Shown: positions 1-5,861 of the stretch, piece by piece
Layout of the letters: each line of letters starts with the position of its first letter
How positions within the stretch are numbered: the stretch's first letter is position 1
Origin: UBA2336 sp046294915
GTDB taxonomy: Bacteria; Bacteroidota; Bacteroidia; Cytophagales; Cyclobacteriaceae
NCBI GenBank assembly: GCA_046294915.1
Contig: JBKBOE010000101.1
Coordinates: 1 to 5,861, forward strand
Direction of reading: 5' to 3'
Length of the DNA: 5,861 nt
Notes under the pieces: model-generated
Databases searched by the model: none
The model's input: the letters and a program-made list of their open reading frames with translations, nothing else
Told to the model about the DNA's origin: nothing
Made by a program: the position numbers and the translations under genes

Positions 1-558
1 ATCATTAATGAATACTTTGGCAAGGAGGGTGTCCGCAGAATCAGTTTTTTAACAGCCGGATTCATTGCCTTTGCATTCATCATTATTGGTGCAGCCACGC
101 TGCTGCCCCCCGCTGCCTTCTGGATGGATCTTTACAGGGAAGAGGGCCTTGATATCAACCTGGCCTTCGGCACCATCTTCCGTCAGGGCCTTGGCATTAT
201 TATCGGCTCCCTTACGGCATTCCTTATCGGCCAATTTCTGGATGTGTACGTGTTCCATCGCTTGCGCAGATTAACCGGACCGAAGATGATTTGGCTTAGG
301 GCAACCGGTTCAACTCTTTTTTCGCAGTTAATCGACAGTTTTGTTGTATTGTTTATCGCTTTCTATGTTTTCGGAAAATGGTCGGTGTTGCAGGTAATAT
401 CCGTTGGCATTATCAATTACCTTTTCAAGTTTGCAGCTGCCATTGTTATGACCCCACTTGTTTACCTGGGCCACTATTGCATTAACCGTTACCTCGGCAG
501 AGAGGTAGCAGAAAAAATTTCAGAAGAAGCAGCAGAAAAAAGTAAAGGTTTTTTATAA
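1..558 (+). CDS. yhhQ: Queuosine precursor transporter (YhhQ/DUF165 family), 5'-truncated by window edge
   Basis: This is an integral inner-membrane protein expected to import a queuosine precursor (preQ0/preQ1-type deazaguanine) for tRNA wobble modification. The reading frame is open from base 1 to TAA at 556-558, giving 185 visible codons against a usual family length of roughly 220-240, so the N-terminal part lies outside the window. The internal ATG at 124 is not the start, because family-like sequence runs upstream of it: NEYFGKEGVRRISFLTAGF at codons 3-21. Family landmarks include RQGLGIIIGS (61-70), the DVYVF stretch (81-85), WLR (98-100), a Ser/Gln/Asp helix (S104, Q109, D112), K143 and a TP pair (151-152). 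Several hydrophobic helices are visible, around codons 14-35, 63-80, 106-124 and 129-157. The C-terminal tail is short, charged and Glu/Lys-rich (168-182). It converges on the methyltransferase gene. The family assignment is strong; the exact substrate is inferred from the family. Confidence 0.9.
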   Translation: MINEYFGKEGVRRISFLTAGFIAFAFIIIGAATLLPPAAFWMDLYREEGLDINLAFGTIFRQGLGIIIGSLTAFLIGQFLDVYVFHRLRRLTGPKMIWLRATGSTLFSQLIDSFVVLFIAFYVFGKWSVLQVISVGIINYLFKFAAAIVMTPLVYLGHYCINRYLGREVAEKISEEAAEKSKGFL

Positions 559-590
559 CGGGCCATGCCAGTCTGCCTCAAAAACCAAAT

Positions 591-608
591 CGGGAATTAA
601 AATCCCCG
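591..608 (-). terminator. Possible intrinsic terminator of the methyltransferase gene
   Basis: A short imperfect inverted repeat (four G/C pairs, one mismatch, two A/T pairs and a 4-nt loop) begins 2 nt past the stop codon of the - strand gene. Read on the - strand it is followed by a T-rich stretch (ATTTGGTTTTTG). No T-run follows on the + strand, so it fits the methyltransferase better than the transporter. The stem is short, and the call is an inference from position and shape. Confidence 0.35.
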
Positions 609-610
609 CA

Positions 611-1354
611 TTAATGAACGCGTATCAGGTTATCGCAAACAATGGCAGTGGCTATCGCAGCATTGAGCGATTCAGCCATGCCCATTCGCGGAATTGTAAT
701 GCGCCTGGTTACGTGCGTTTCAACTTCCTTTGAAATTCCGTTTGCCTCATTGCCGATAACCAGTAAACCTCCGCGTACATCCCTTACCTGATGAATATTC
801 TCGCCTTTAAGAAACGTACCGATTACGGGAATTTTCACCGGCTTCAGAAACGCAGCCAGTTCAGTATAGTACACATTTACGCGTATGAAGGAGCCCATAC
901 TGGAGGCAATTACCTTGCTGTTGTATACATCGGCTGTTTCGGGCGATGCAATAATGTCGGTAATACCAAACCAGTCGGCAATACGGATAATGGTACCCAG
1001 GTTGCCGGGGTCGCGAATATCATCTAACACGAGGTAAAATGAATCCGGTTTCAGGTTTGGCACTCTTCTTTCTTTCATCCTCACTACGGCCAACCCGGAA
1101 TCATTGGTTTTAAAACCGCCAAGGGCCTTCAATTGATCACTGGAAACGACCAAAAGTTCCCCGGCAAAACTGTCAATAAGCCCTTGGTTTTTGTCTATAA
1201 ATTTTTGCGTAGCCACAAGGGTCAGTACATCAAAATCGGATTGCAGAACTTCCTGCACACTCTTGCTTCCCTCCACCACAAAACATTGTTCCTGTTTTCG
1301 GTATTTCTTTAATTGCAGGGATTTAATGAACTTAATACGGGTCCTGGAAAGCAT
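611..1354 (-). CDS. TrmH/SpoU-family RNA 2'-O-methyltransferase
   Basis: This is a complete 247-residue SPOUT enzyme predicted to transfer a methyl group from S-adenosylmethionine to a ribose 2'-OH of rRNA or tRNA in the cytoplasm. The N-terminal domain (about 1-95) resembles the SpoU substrate-binding domain, with the family-type opening MLSRTRIKFIKSLQLKKYRK and FVVEG at 25-29. The catalytic knotted domain carries all three SpoU motifs. Motif 1 is DPGNLGTIIRIADWFG (115-130), with the conserved N118 and the presumed catalytic R124. Motif 2 is GNEANGIS (201-208), with E203. Motif 3 is IPRMGMAESLNAAIATAI (221-238). The length is normal for the RlmB/TsnR-like branch. The ATG at 1354-1352 is chosen because the opening matches family N-termini. 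No Shine-Dalgarno sequence is evident upstream, as is common in Bacteroidota. The gene is divergent from tamL with almost no space between starts. The family is secure; the target nucleotide cannot be read from the sequence, so no symbol is given. Confidence 0.95.
   Translation of the reverse strand: MLSRTRIKFIKSLQLKKYRKQEQCFVVEGSKSVQEVLQSDFDVLTLVATQKFIDKNQGLIDSFAGELLVVSSDQLKALGGFKTNDSGLAVVRMKERRVPNLKPDSFYLVLDDIRDPGNLGTIIRIADWFGITDIIASPETADVYNSKVIASSMGSFIRVNVYYTELAAFLKPVKIPVIGTFLKGENIHQVRDVRGGLLVIGNEANGISKEVETHVTRRITIPRMGMAESLNAAIATAIVCDNLIRVH
1346..1350 (+). promoter_or_regulatory. Candidate ribosome-binding site for tamL (GGAAA)
   Basis: GGAAA ends 7 nt before the TTG at 1358, a normal spacing. 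It lies inside the first codons of the divergent methyltransferase gene. It supports TTG 1358 over the alternative TTG codons at 1313 and 1367. The match is weak and Bacteroidota rely little on Shine-Dalgarno pairing, so this is suggestive only. Confidence 0.4.
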
Positions 1355-1357
1355 CAG

Positions 1358-1429
1358 TTGAAGATTTTGAACCGCTCGAAAAGTAAATATTATTTTCTTA
1401 TCCTGCTGCCTTTCTTGCTGCAGGGCTGT
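1358..1429 (+). other. Lipoprotein signal peptide and lipobox of TamL
   Basis: These codons give a basic n-region (K2, R6, K8, K10), a hydrophobic core YYFLILLPFLLQ, and Gly-Cys at positions 23-24. Cys24 (TGT, 1427-1429) is the presumed lipidated residue after signal peptidase II cleavage. The residues after Cys are LGTRHLKE, without the acidic surface-export signal known from Bacteroidota lipoproteins. I therefore infer that the lipid anchor sits on the periplasmic side of the outer membrane. Confidence 0.8.
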
Positions 1430-3841
1430 TTAGGCACCCGTCACCTGAAAGAAAATGAGAGGCTGATCTATAAACAAAAGGTAACGGCACCTAAAACGAT
1501 CAGTAAATCGAAACTGGAAGAACTTACAGGAATTGAAACCAACCGGAAGTTTCTGTTCCTGCCCATTCATTTCCTGGTATCGATGTACTACACAGGTGAG
1601 CGCAATTTCAGTCCTGAAAAATTTCAAAAGAGAAAGGAAAAGAAAATCAGGAAACTGGACGCAAAAATTGCACGAACCAGTAAAGTTAAGCGCATTAACA
1701 ACCTGCAATTTCGTAAACAACAGAAAGCCGAAAGGTTTGACGACCTCATCCAAAACGGAAATCTCTTCATGCAATGGGGAGAGCCCATTACTGTTTTTGA
1801 TTCAACGAAAGTTGAACTGGCTGTTGAACGGATTAAGGACTATCTATTTACCAACGGCTATTTTAAAAATGATGTGCGCTATGAACCGGAGAAGGCCACA
1901 CCGCTTGGTGTTGGTTTAAAGAAAGGCCTTACTGTACGGTACCTCGTCAACCCCGGTGCACCCTACACCCTCGATAGCATCATTTACGAAGCTTCCGACA
2001 CCACAATACTTGCCTTGTTGAATAAATACAGAAATGGCAGTCACCTCAAGTCAGGTGATCGCTACAGCCAGGATAATTTTACTAACGAACGCGAACGCAT
2101 TGACCTGCTGATGAAGGATGAGGGGTACTATGATTTTAGCAGGCAGTATGTGTTGTACGAGGTTGACACGGCCTCCCTCCCTGACCGTAAAGTTATTGTT
2201 AAAGTGAGCGTAAAAGACCCGGAAAAGCGCGGCTACCATAAAAAATTCTACATTACCGATATCAACTTTACAACCGATGCAGGCATCAATCTTCCAGGGA
2301 TTTCCCGAAAACAAAAAGTTTTCCGGGATATCAAATTCAGCAGTTACGAAAACAGCTATAACCTTAAAATTCTCAGTCAGCGTATTTTTATTGAAAACGG
2401 TAAACCGTACAGCCGGTCTAATACCTTTGCTACACAGCGACAACTTGCCAACCTTGATGTTTTTAAATTCGTCAATATTAATTTTGATACCACGGGAGGT
2501 CAATTTATTGCCAACATCTTTACCAGTACGTTCGATCGTTACCAATGGTCGAATGAGGTTGGGTTAAGTGTAACGCAGGGGTTTCCGGGTCCTTATTACA
2601 ACCTTAACTTCAAAAAGCGCAACATCTTCAGGGGGCTTGAAAACTTTGAAATGAACGGTCGCATCGGGTACGAAGGCGTTGCCGCTGCAACCGAACTTGG
2701 CAGCGTGTATCAAAGTGTTGATGCCGGCATCAACGCATCGATTACATTCCCGCAATTTCTTTTTCCGCTTAAGGAGGAAAGACGTTACCGCTTCGGCAGG
2801 CTGAATCCGCGCACCAAAGCGCAACTCGGTTTCAATTACACTGACAGGCCCGAATACAAGCGAACGAACACATCCTTTAATTATATCTACAGTTGGGATA
2901 ATTCACGCATCCGGAGATTTGACTTCACATTCGCCAGCCTGAGCATTATCAACTCAAGACTTCGCCAGGATTTTGCCAACCTGCTCGACAGCCTGTATGA
3001 ATACCAGGGAAACACGCTGAAGTTTTCATTCGATCCTTCGTTTGTAAGCAGTACCGGCTTTGCGATGTCATGGAATCACAACAACTACGGGAACCTCGAA
3101 GAAAATTCGGTGTACTTCCGTTGGGCTATAGAAAGCGGTGGCACCTTTCAGGGCCTTTACAGCTTCCCGATTGTTGAAACCCGAAACCTGCAAACCTTCC
3201 GGTATATTCGGCTTAATGCGGACATCAGGCGAATTACCATACTCAATAAAAATACCATACTGGCCTTCCGCTTTAATGCAGGTGTAGGTTATTCCTATGG
3301 CGACAACAAAGCCCTGCCTTACGAAAAATATTTCTTTGCCGGTGGCAGTAACTCGGTTCGCGCCTGGCGGCCACGAAGGTTGGGCCCCGGCAGTTACCGG
3401 CCGGATGAAAGCACAAATCCGGAAAAAGACGGTCTGTTCAATTACCAATTTGAAGTGCCCGGAGAAATTCTGCTCGAAAACAGTATTGAGTTGCGAAGAA
3501 AATTATTCGGATTTTTTGAAGGAGCCCTGTTTTTTGATATGGGGAACGTGTGGACCTTCAAGCCCCGCATAAAACTCGATGAAAACGATAATATTGTTGA
3601 AAACGGGAATTCGCAGTTTAAGCTGAACGAGTTTTACAAAGAAATCGGAATGGGTACAGGTTTCGGATTTCGGTTTAATTTTTCCTTCCTCATTCTGCGG
3701 TTTGATGTAGGTATTAAAGTGTACGACCCTGCCCGACTTGAAGGCGACCGGTTTGTTTTAGATAAACTGAAATTCCTCGGACCGTTTGGCGTTAACCGCG
3801 AACCCGTGATTTACAATATCGGTGTTGGATTTCCCTTTTGA
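1358..3841 (+). CDS. tamL: TamL-like outer-membrane lipoprotein (BamA/TamA, Omp85 family)
   Basis: This is an Omp85-type beta-barrel protein expected to work in outer-membrane protein insertion or envelope biogenesis, normally partnered by TamB. With the TTG start at 1358 it has 827 residues. A Lys/Arg-rich n-region and hydrophobic stretch lead to LLQGC with Cys24, a type II signal peptide. No ATG lies upstream of the lipobox in this frame, so a non-ATG start is required. TTG 1313 would add 15 residues and overlap the methyltransferase; TTG 1367 is also possible. A basic segment (83-130) precedes POTRA-like regions at about 133-190, 193-290 and 295-393, including GEPITVFD near 141 and a GYF turn. 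The barrel runs from about 394 to the end. It contains a VRAW version (667-670) of the Omp85 L6 VRGF/Y motif with R668, then FFDMGNVW near 725-732, and ends in Phe. The lipobox argues against BamA. Omp85 membership is very secure; the TamL subtype is likely. No tamB is adjacent. Confidence 0.88.
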   Translation: MKILNRSKSKYYFLILLPFLLQGCLGTRHLKENERLIYKQKVTAPKTISKSKLEELTGIETNRKFLFLPIHFLVSMYYTGERNFSPEKFQKRKEKKIRKLDAKIARTSKVKRINNLQFRKQQKAERFDDLIQNGNLFMQWGEPITVFDSTKVELAVERIKDYLFTNGYFKNDVRYEPEKATPLGVGLKKGLTVRYLVNPGAPYTLDSIIYEASDTTILALLNKYRNGSHLKSGDRYSQDNFTNERERIDLLMKDEGYYDFSRQYVLYEVDTASLPDRKVIVKVSVKDPEKRGYHKKFYITDINFTTDAGINLPGISRKQKVFRDIKFSSYENSYNLKILSQRIFIENGKPYSRSNTFATQRQLANLDVFKFVNINFDTTGGQFIANIFTSTFDRYQWSNEVGLSVTQGFPGPYYNLNFKKRNIFRGLENFEMNGRIGYEGVAAATELGSVYQSVDAGINASITFPQFLFPLKEERRYRFGRLNPRTKAQLGFNYTDRPEYKRTNTSFNYIYSWDNSRIRRFDFTFASLSIINSRLRQDFANLLDSLYEYQGNTLKFSFDPSFVSSTGFAMSWNHNNYGNLEENSVYFRWAIESGGTFQGLYSFPIVETRNLQTFRYIRLNADIRRITILNKNTILAFRFNAGVGYSYGDNKALPYEKYFFAGGSNSVRAWRPRRLGPGSYRPDESTNPEKDGLFNYQFEVPGEILLENSIELRRKLFGFFEGALFFDMGNVWTFKPRIKLDENDNIVENGNSQFKLNEFYKEIGMGTGFGFRFNFSFLILRFDVGIKVYDPARLEGDRFVLDKLKFLGPFGVNREPVIYNIGVGFPF

Positions 3842-3845
3842 ACTT

Positions 3846-5861
3846 TTAATAAGCTATCAACTCCCGGAGGGCAGTTCGCACTTTAGCTGCATGGGGCAGC
3901 ATCATCCTTTCCAGTTCAACATTCAGCGGTACAGCAGGCAGGTTGGCAGCTCCCAGGGTTATCACCGGGGCATCCAGGTATTGAAAACAATGTTGTTGTA
4001 TTCTTCCGGCAAGCGATTCGGCAAATGAATTCAACAGCGGCTCCTCCGTTAAAACCATTGCACGATTGTGTTTCTTAACCGAAGCAACCACCGCCTCCCA
4101 GTCGAGCGGATTAAGCGTCCGCAAATCAATTATCTCAATCTGTCCATGAAAATCCTTGGCGGCTTCTTTTGCCCAGTAAACGCCCATGCCGTAGGTTATA
4201 ACAACTGCCGATTCACCTGAATGTACTTTTGCATCAGCAGCCTTCAGTACGGTATGTGCCTTTCCGAGTGGGATGATGTATTCCTCATCAGGCTCAACCG
4301 TCTTCGCTTCTGCCGTACCGGCCACTTTGCTCCAGTAAAGCCCCTTGTGTTCGAGCAGAACCACCGGGTTCGGATCGTAAAACGAAGCCTTGAGCAGTCC
4401 TTTCATATCAGCCGCGTTGCTCGGGTACACCACTTTAATTCCGCGAATGGTAAGCAAAGTCGATTCAATACTGCCGGAGTGATATGGCCCACCGCCACCA
4501 TAGGCCCCTACAGGCACACGGATTAACGCCTGAACCGGAAATTTGCCCCTGGTGAGGTAGCAACTCTTTGAAAGTTCTTCCACCAGTTGGTTAATACCCG
4601 GCCAGATGTAATCGGCAAACTGAATTTCAACAATAGGCTTGGCTCCAACGGCCGACATCCCTGCAGTAGAGCCAACAATGTAGGCCTCCTGTATGGGCGT
4701 ATTGAAAACACGCTCATCGCCATATTTTTGCGCCAGGGTGGCTGCTTCGCGAAACACTCCGCCAAGCCTGCGCCCTACATCCTGCCCATAAAACAGTGCT
4801 TCCGGATGCTTTTTCAAAATTTCATCAACGGCATGAAGGGCAGCATCCACCATCACCACCTTTTCACCTCCTTTAGGCTTCCGTGTTCCTTTTTCTTCGG
4901 TTACCGGGGTTGGCGCAAATTCGTGCGTATTAAAGTCATCCGGTTCCGGATCGGCCGAGGCCAGCGCTTTTGCATAGTCATCTTCAGCCTTTTGGGCAGC
5001 CTTTTTCTTAAGGGCGAACAACTCCTTTTCAGCAATACCCTGTTCCATCAGGTAGTGATGAAACTTCTCCAGCGGATCATCCTGCTGATGCAGTTCGAGG
5101 TTATCACCCCGATACCACTCTTTGCGAACACCCGAAGTATGATGACCAAGTAACGGGCATTTGGCGTGAACCAGTATGGGAGCTCGTTTCGCTCGCACAA
5201 AGTGAATGGCCGCATCCAGCACCTCATATGACTTAACAAAATCAGAACCATCTACCCGCACACGCTCCATACCTTTAAATCCGGCAGCATACTCATACGC
5301 ATCCATGGCCCGCATCTCGGCTCCGGTGGCTGAAATGCCCCAGTCGTTATCCTGAATCAGGTAAATAACCGGAAGCTTTTTAAGTACGGCCATCTGAAAA
5401 GCTTCTGCCACCTCGCCTTCGGTTACCGATCCATCACCCAGCGAGCATAATACCACCGGTTTATTTTTTTCTTTCAGTAACCCCTGCGATTCGAGGTAGG
5501 CAATTCCGTGTGCCATGCCCGTAGCCGGAATAGCCTGCATGCCGGTGGCCGAGCTTTGGTGAGGGATAGTTGGAAATCCCTTTCGCTTCAGCGAAGGATG
5601 TCCATAATATGATCGTCCGCCAGAAAACGGATCATCGCGTTTCGCCATTAACTGCAACATTAATTCATACGGCTCCAGCCCCATACCCAGCAACATGGAT
5701 TCATCACGGTAGTAGAGCGATGCATAATCCCAGGGTTTCAGCTGCATACCGGCAGCTAATTGAATGGCCTCGTGCCCACGCGAAGTACTGTGTACATACT
5801 TACTGCATACCTCACGGTTTTCATCATACAATTCGGCCATACGCCTGGCTGTACACATCAG
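3846..5861 (-). CDS. Fused alpha/beta E1 component of a 2-oxoacid dehydrogenase (branched-chain type), 5'-truncated by window edge
   Basis: This thiamine diphosphate enzyme decarboxylates a 2-oxoacid and passes the acyl group to a lipoyl E2 partner in the cytoplasm. The E1-alpha half (about 1-300, counted from the Met codon at 5858) has YVHSTSRGHEA (21-31), YYRD (49-52) and the cofactor motif GDGSVTEGE (141-149). The motif ends in DNDWGIS (170-176), where N171 is the expected Mg2+ ligand. GHHTSG (238-243) matches the branched-chain E1 loop, with H240 at the active-site His position. A charged, Pro-rich linker (about 303-332) leads to the E1-beta half: QDVGRRLGGVFR (359-370), NTPIQEAYIVG (386-396) with the presumed catalytic E391, EIQFADYIWP (411-420), GGGPYHSG with H460, and a C-terminal transketolase-like domain (about 545-670). 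The frame stays open through the last codon (CTG, Leu), and family members usually begin a few residues earlier, so the Met at 5858 is probably internal. Stop TAA is at 3848-3846. The E1 class is secure. A branched-chain substrate such as 2-oxoisovalerate is likely; pyruvate is not excluded. Confidence 0.93.
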   Translation of the reverse strand: MMCTARRMAELYDENREVCSKYVHSTSRGHEAIQLAAGMQLKPWDYASLYYRDESMLLGMGLEPYELMLQLMAKRDDPFSGGRSYYGHPSLKRKGFPTIPHQSSATGMQAIPATGMAHGIAYLESQGLLKEKNKPVVLCSLGDGSVTEGEVAEAFQMAVLKKLPVIYLIQDNDWGISATGAEMRAMDAYEYAAGFKGMERVRVDGSDFVKSYEVLDAAIHFVRAKRAPILVHAKCPLLGHHTSGVRKEWYRGDNLELHQQDDPLEKFHHYLMEQGIAEKELFALKKKAAQKAEDDYAKALASADPEPDDFNTHEFAPTPVTEEKGTRKPKGGEKVVMVDAALHAVDEILKKHPEALFYGQDVGRRLGGVFREAATLAQKYGDERVFNTPIQEAYIVGSTAGMSAVGAKPIVEIQFADYIWPGINQLVEELSKSCYLTRGKFPVQALIRVPVGAYGGGGPYHSGSIESTLLTIRGIKVVYPSNAADMKGLLKASFYDPNPVVLLEHKGLYWSKVAGTAEAKTVEPDEEYIIPLGKAHTVLKAADAKVHSGESAVVITYGMGVYWAKEAAKDFHGQIEIIDLRTLNPLDWEAVVASVKKHNRAMVLTEEPLLNSFAESLAGRIQQHCFQYLDAPVITLGAANLPAVPLNVELERMMLPHAAKVRTALRELIAY

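Noticed and set aside
791..1027. Open frame on the + strand opposite the methyltransferase gene (78 codons)
   Set aside because: It is antisense to the conserved catalytic domain and its product resembles nothing known.
1240..1357. Search for a tamL promoter upstream of its start
   Set aside because: No TAnnTTTG match with a TTTG partner was found by eye; the AT-rich stretch near 1300-1312 is only a partial match.
1378..1385. TACTTTTC on the - strand, resembling the Bacteroidota -7 box (TAnnTTTG), 24 nt upstream of the methyltransferase start
   Set aside because: The last base differs from the consensus and no TTTG-like -33 element sits at the expected distance upstream, so it is not supportable as a promoter.
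2051..2545. Long open frame on the - strand opposite tamL (164 codons)
   Set aside because: It lies entirely within the well-supported tamL gene, resembles no family I recognise and has no room for its own control region; it is a shadow frame.
3859..3876. Short imperfect inverted repeat just inside the 3' end of the E1 gene
   Set aside because: The stem has a mismatch, lies in coding sequence and is not followed by a clear T-run on either strand, so it is not called a terminator.
4587..5153. Long open frame on the + strand opposite the E1 gene (188 codons)
   Set aside because: It is antisense to the conserved E1 coding sequence, its composition does not suggest a real protein, and no family is recognisable.
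5582..5595. TTCGCT/AGCGAA inverted repeat in the E1 gene
   Set aside because: The stem is 6 bp with only a 2-nt loop inside conserved coding sequence; this is probably chance.

Overview
The window reads as ordinary chromosomal DNA from a member of the Bacteroidota, most likely an environmental Cytophagales-type bacterium. The phylum call rests on three genes: a TamA-like Omp85 protein made as a lipoprotein (TamL), an E1 2-oxoacid dehydrogenase with alpha and beta subunits fused in one chain, and a TrmH-family methyltransferase with a Bacteroidota-like N-terminus. The order is an inference, since no rRNA or other marker is present. Coding density is very high, and I see no mobile element, CRISPR array, tRNA or rRNA.

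Layout: (1) At 1-558 on the + strand is the 3' part of a queuosine-precursor transporter (YhhQ/DUF165), cut by the left edge. (2) Bases 559-610 form the only real intergenic gap. It lies between two convergent genes and holds a small hairpin that may terminate the - strand gene. (3) At 611-1354 on the - strand is a complete TrmH/SpoU-family RNA 2'-O-methyltransferase. (4) At 1358-3841 on the + strand is a complete TamL-like outer-membrane lipoprotein. It starts head-to-head with the methyltransferase, apparently at a TTG codon only 3 nt from the methyltransferase ATG. (5) At 3846-5861 on the - strand is a fused alpha/beta E1 component of a branched-chain-type 2-oxoacid dehydrogenase. It converges on tamL with 4 nt between stop codons, and its 5' end is cut by the right edge.

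The four genes do not form one pathway. Two concern RNA modification (uptake of a queuosine precursor and ribose methylation), one concerns outer-membrane biogenesis, and one concerns central or branched-chain acid catabolism. Strands alternate +, -, +, -, so none of the four is co-transcribed with a neighbour in the window. I did not find a previously undescribed system. The points most worth a second look are the very tight divergent start region with a non-ATG start, the basic segment near the N-terminus of TamL, the lack of tamB next to tamL, and the Asp-Asn variant of the thiamine diphosphate motif in the fused E1.
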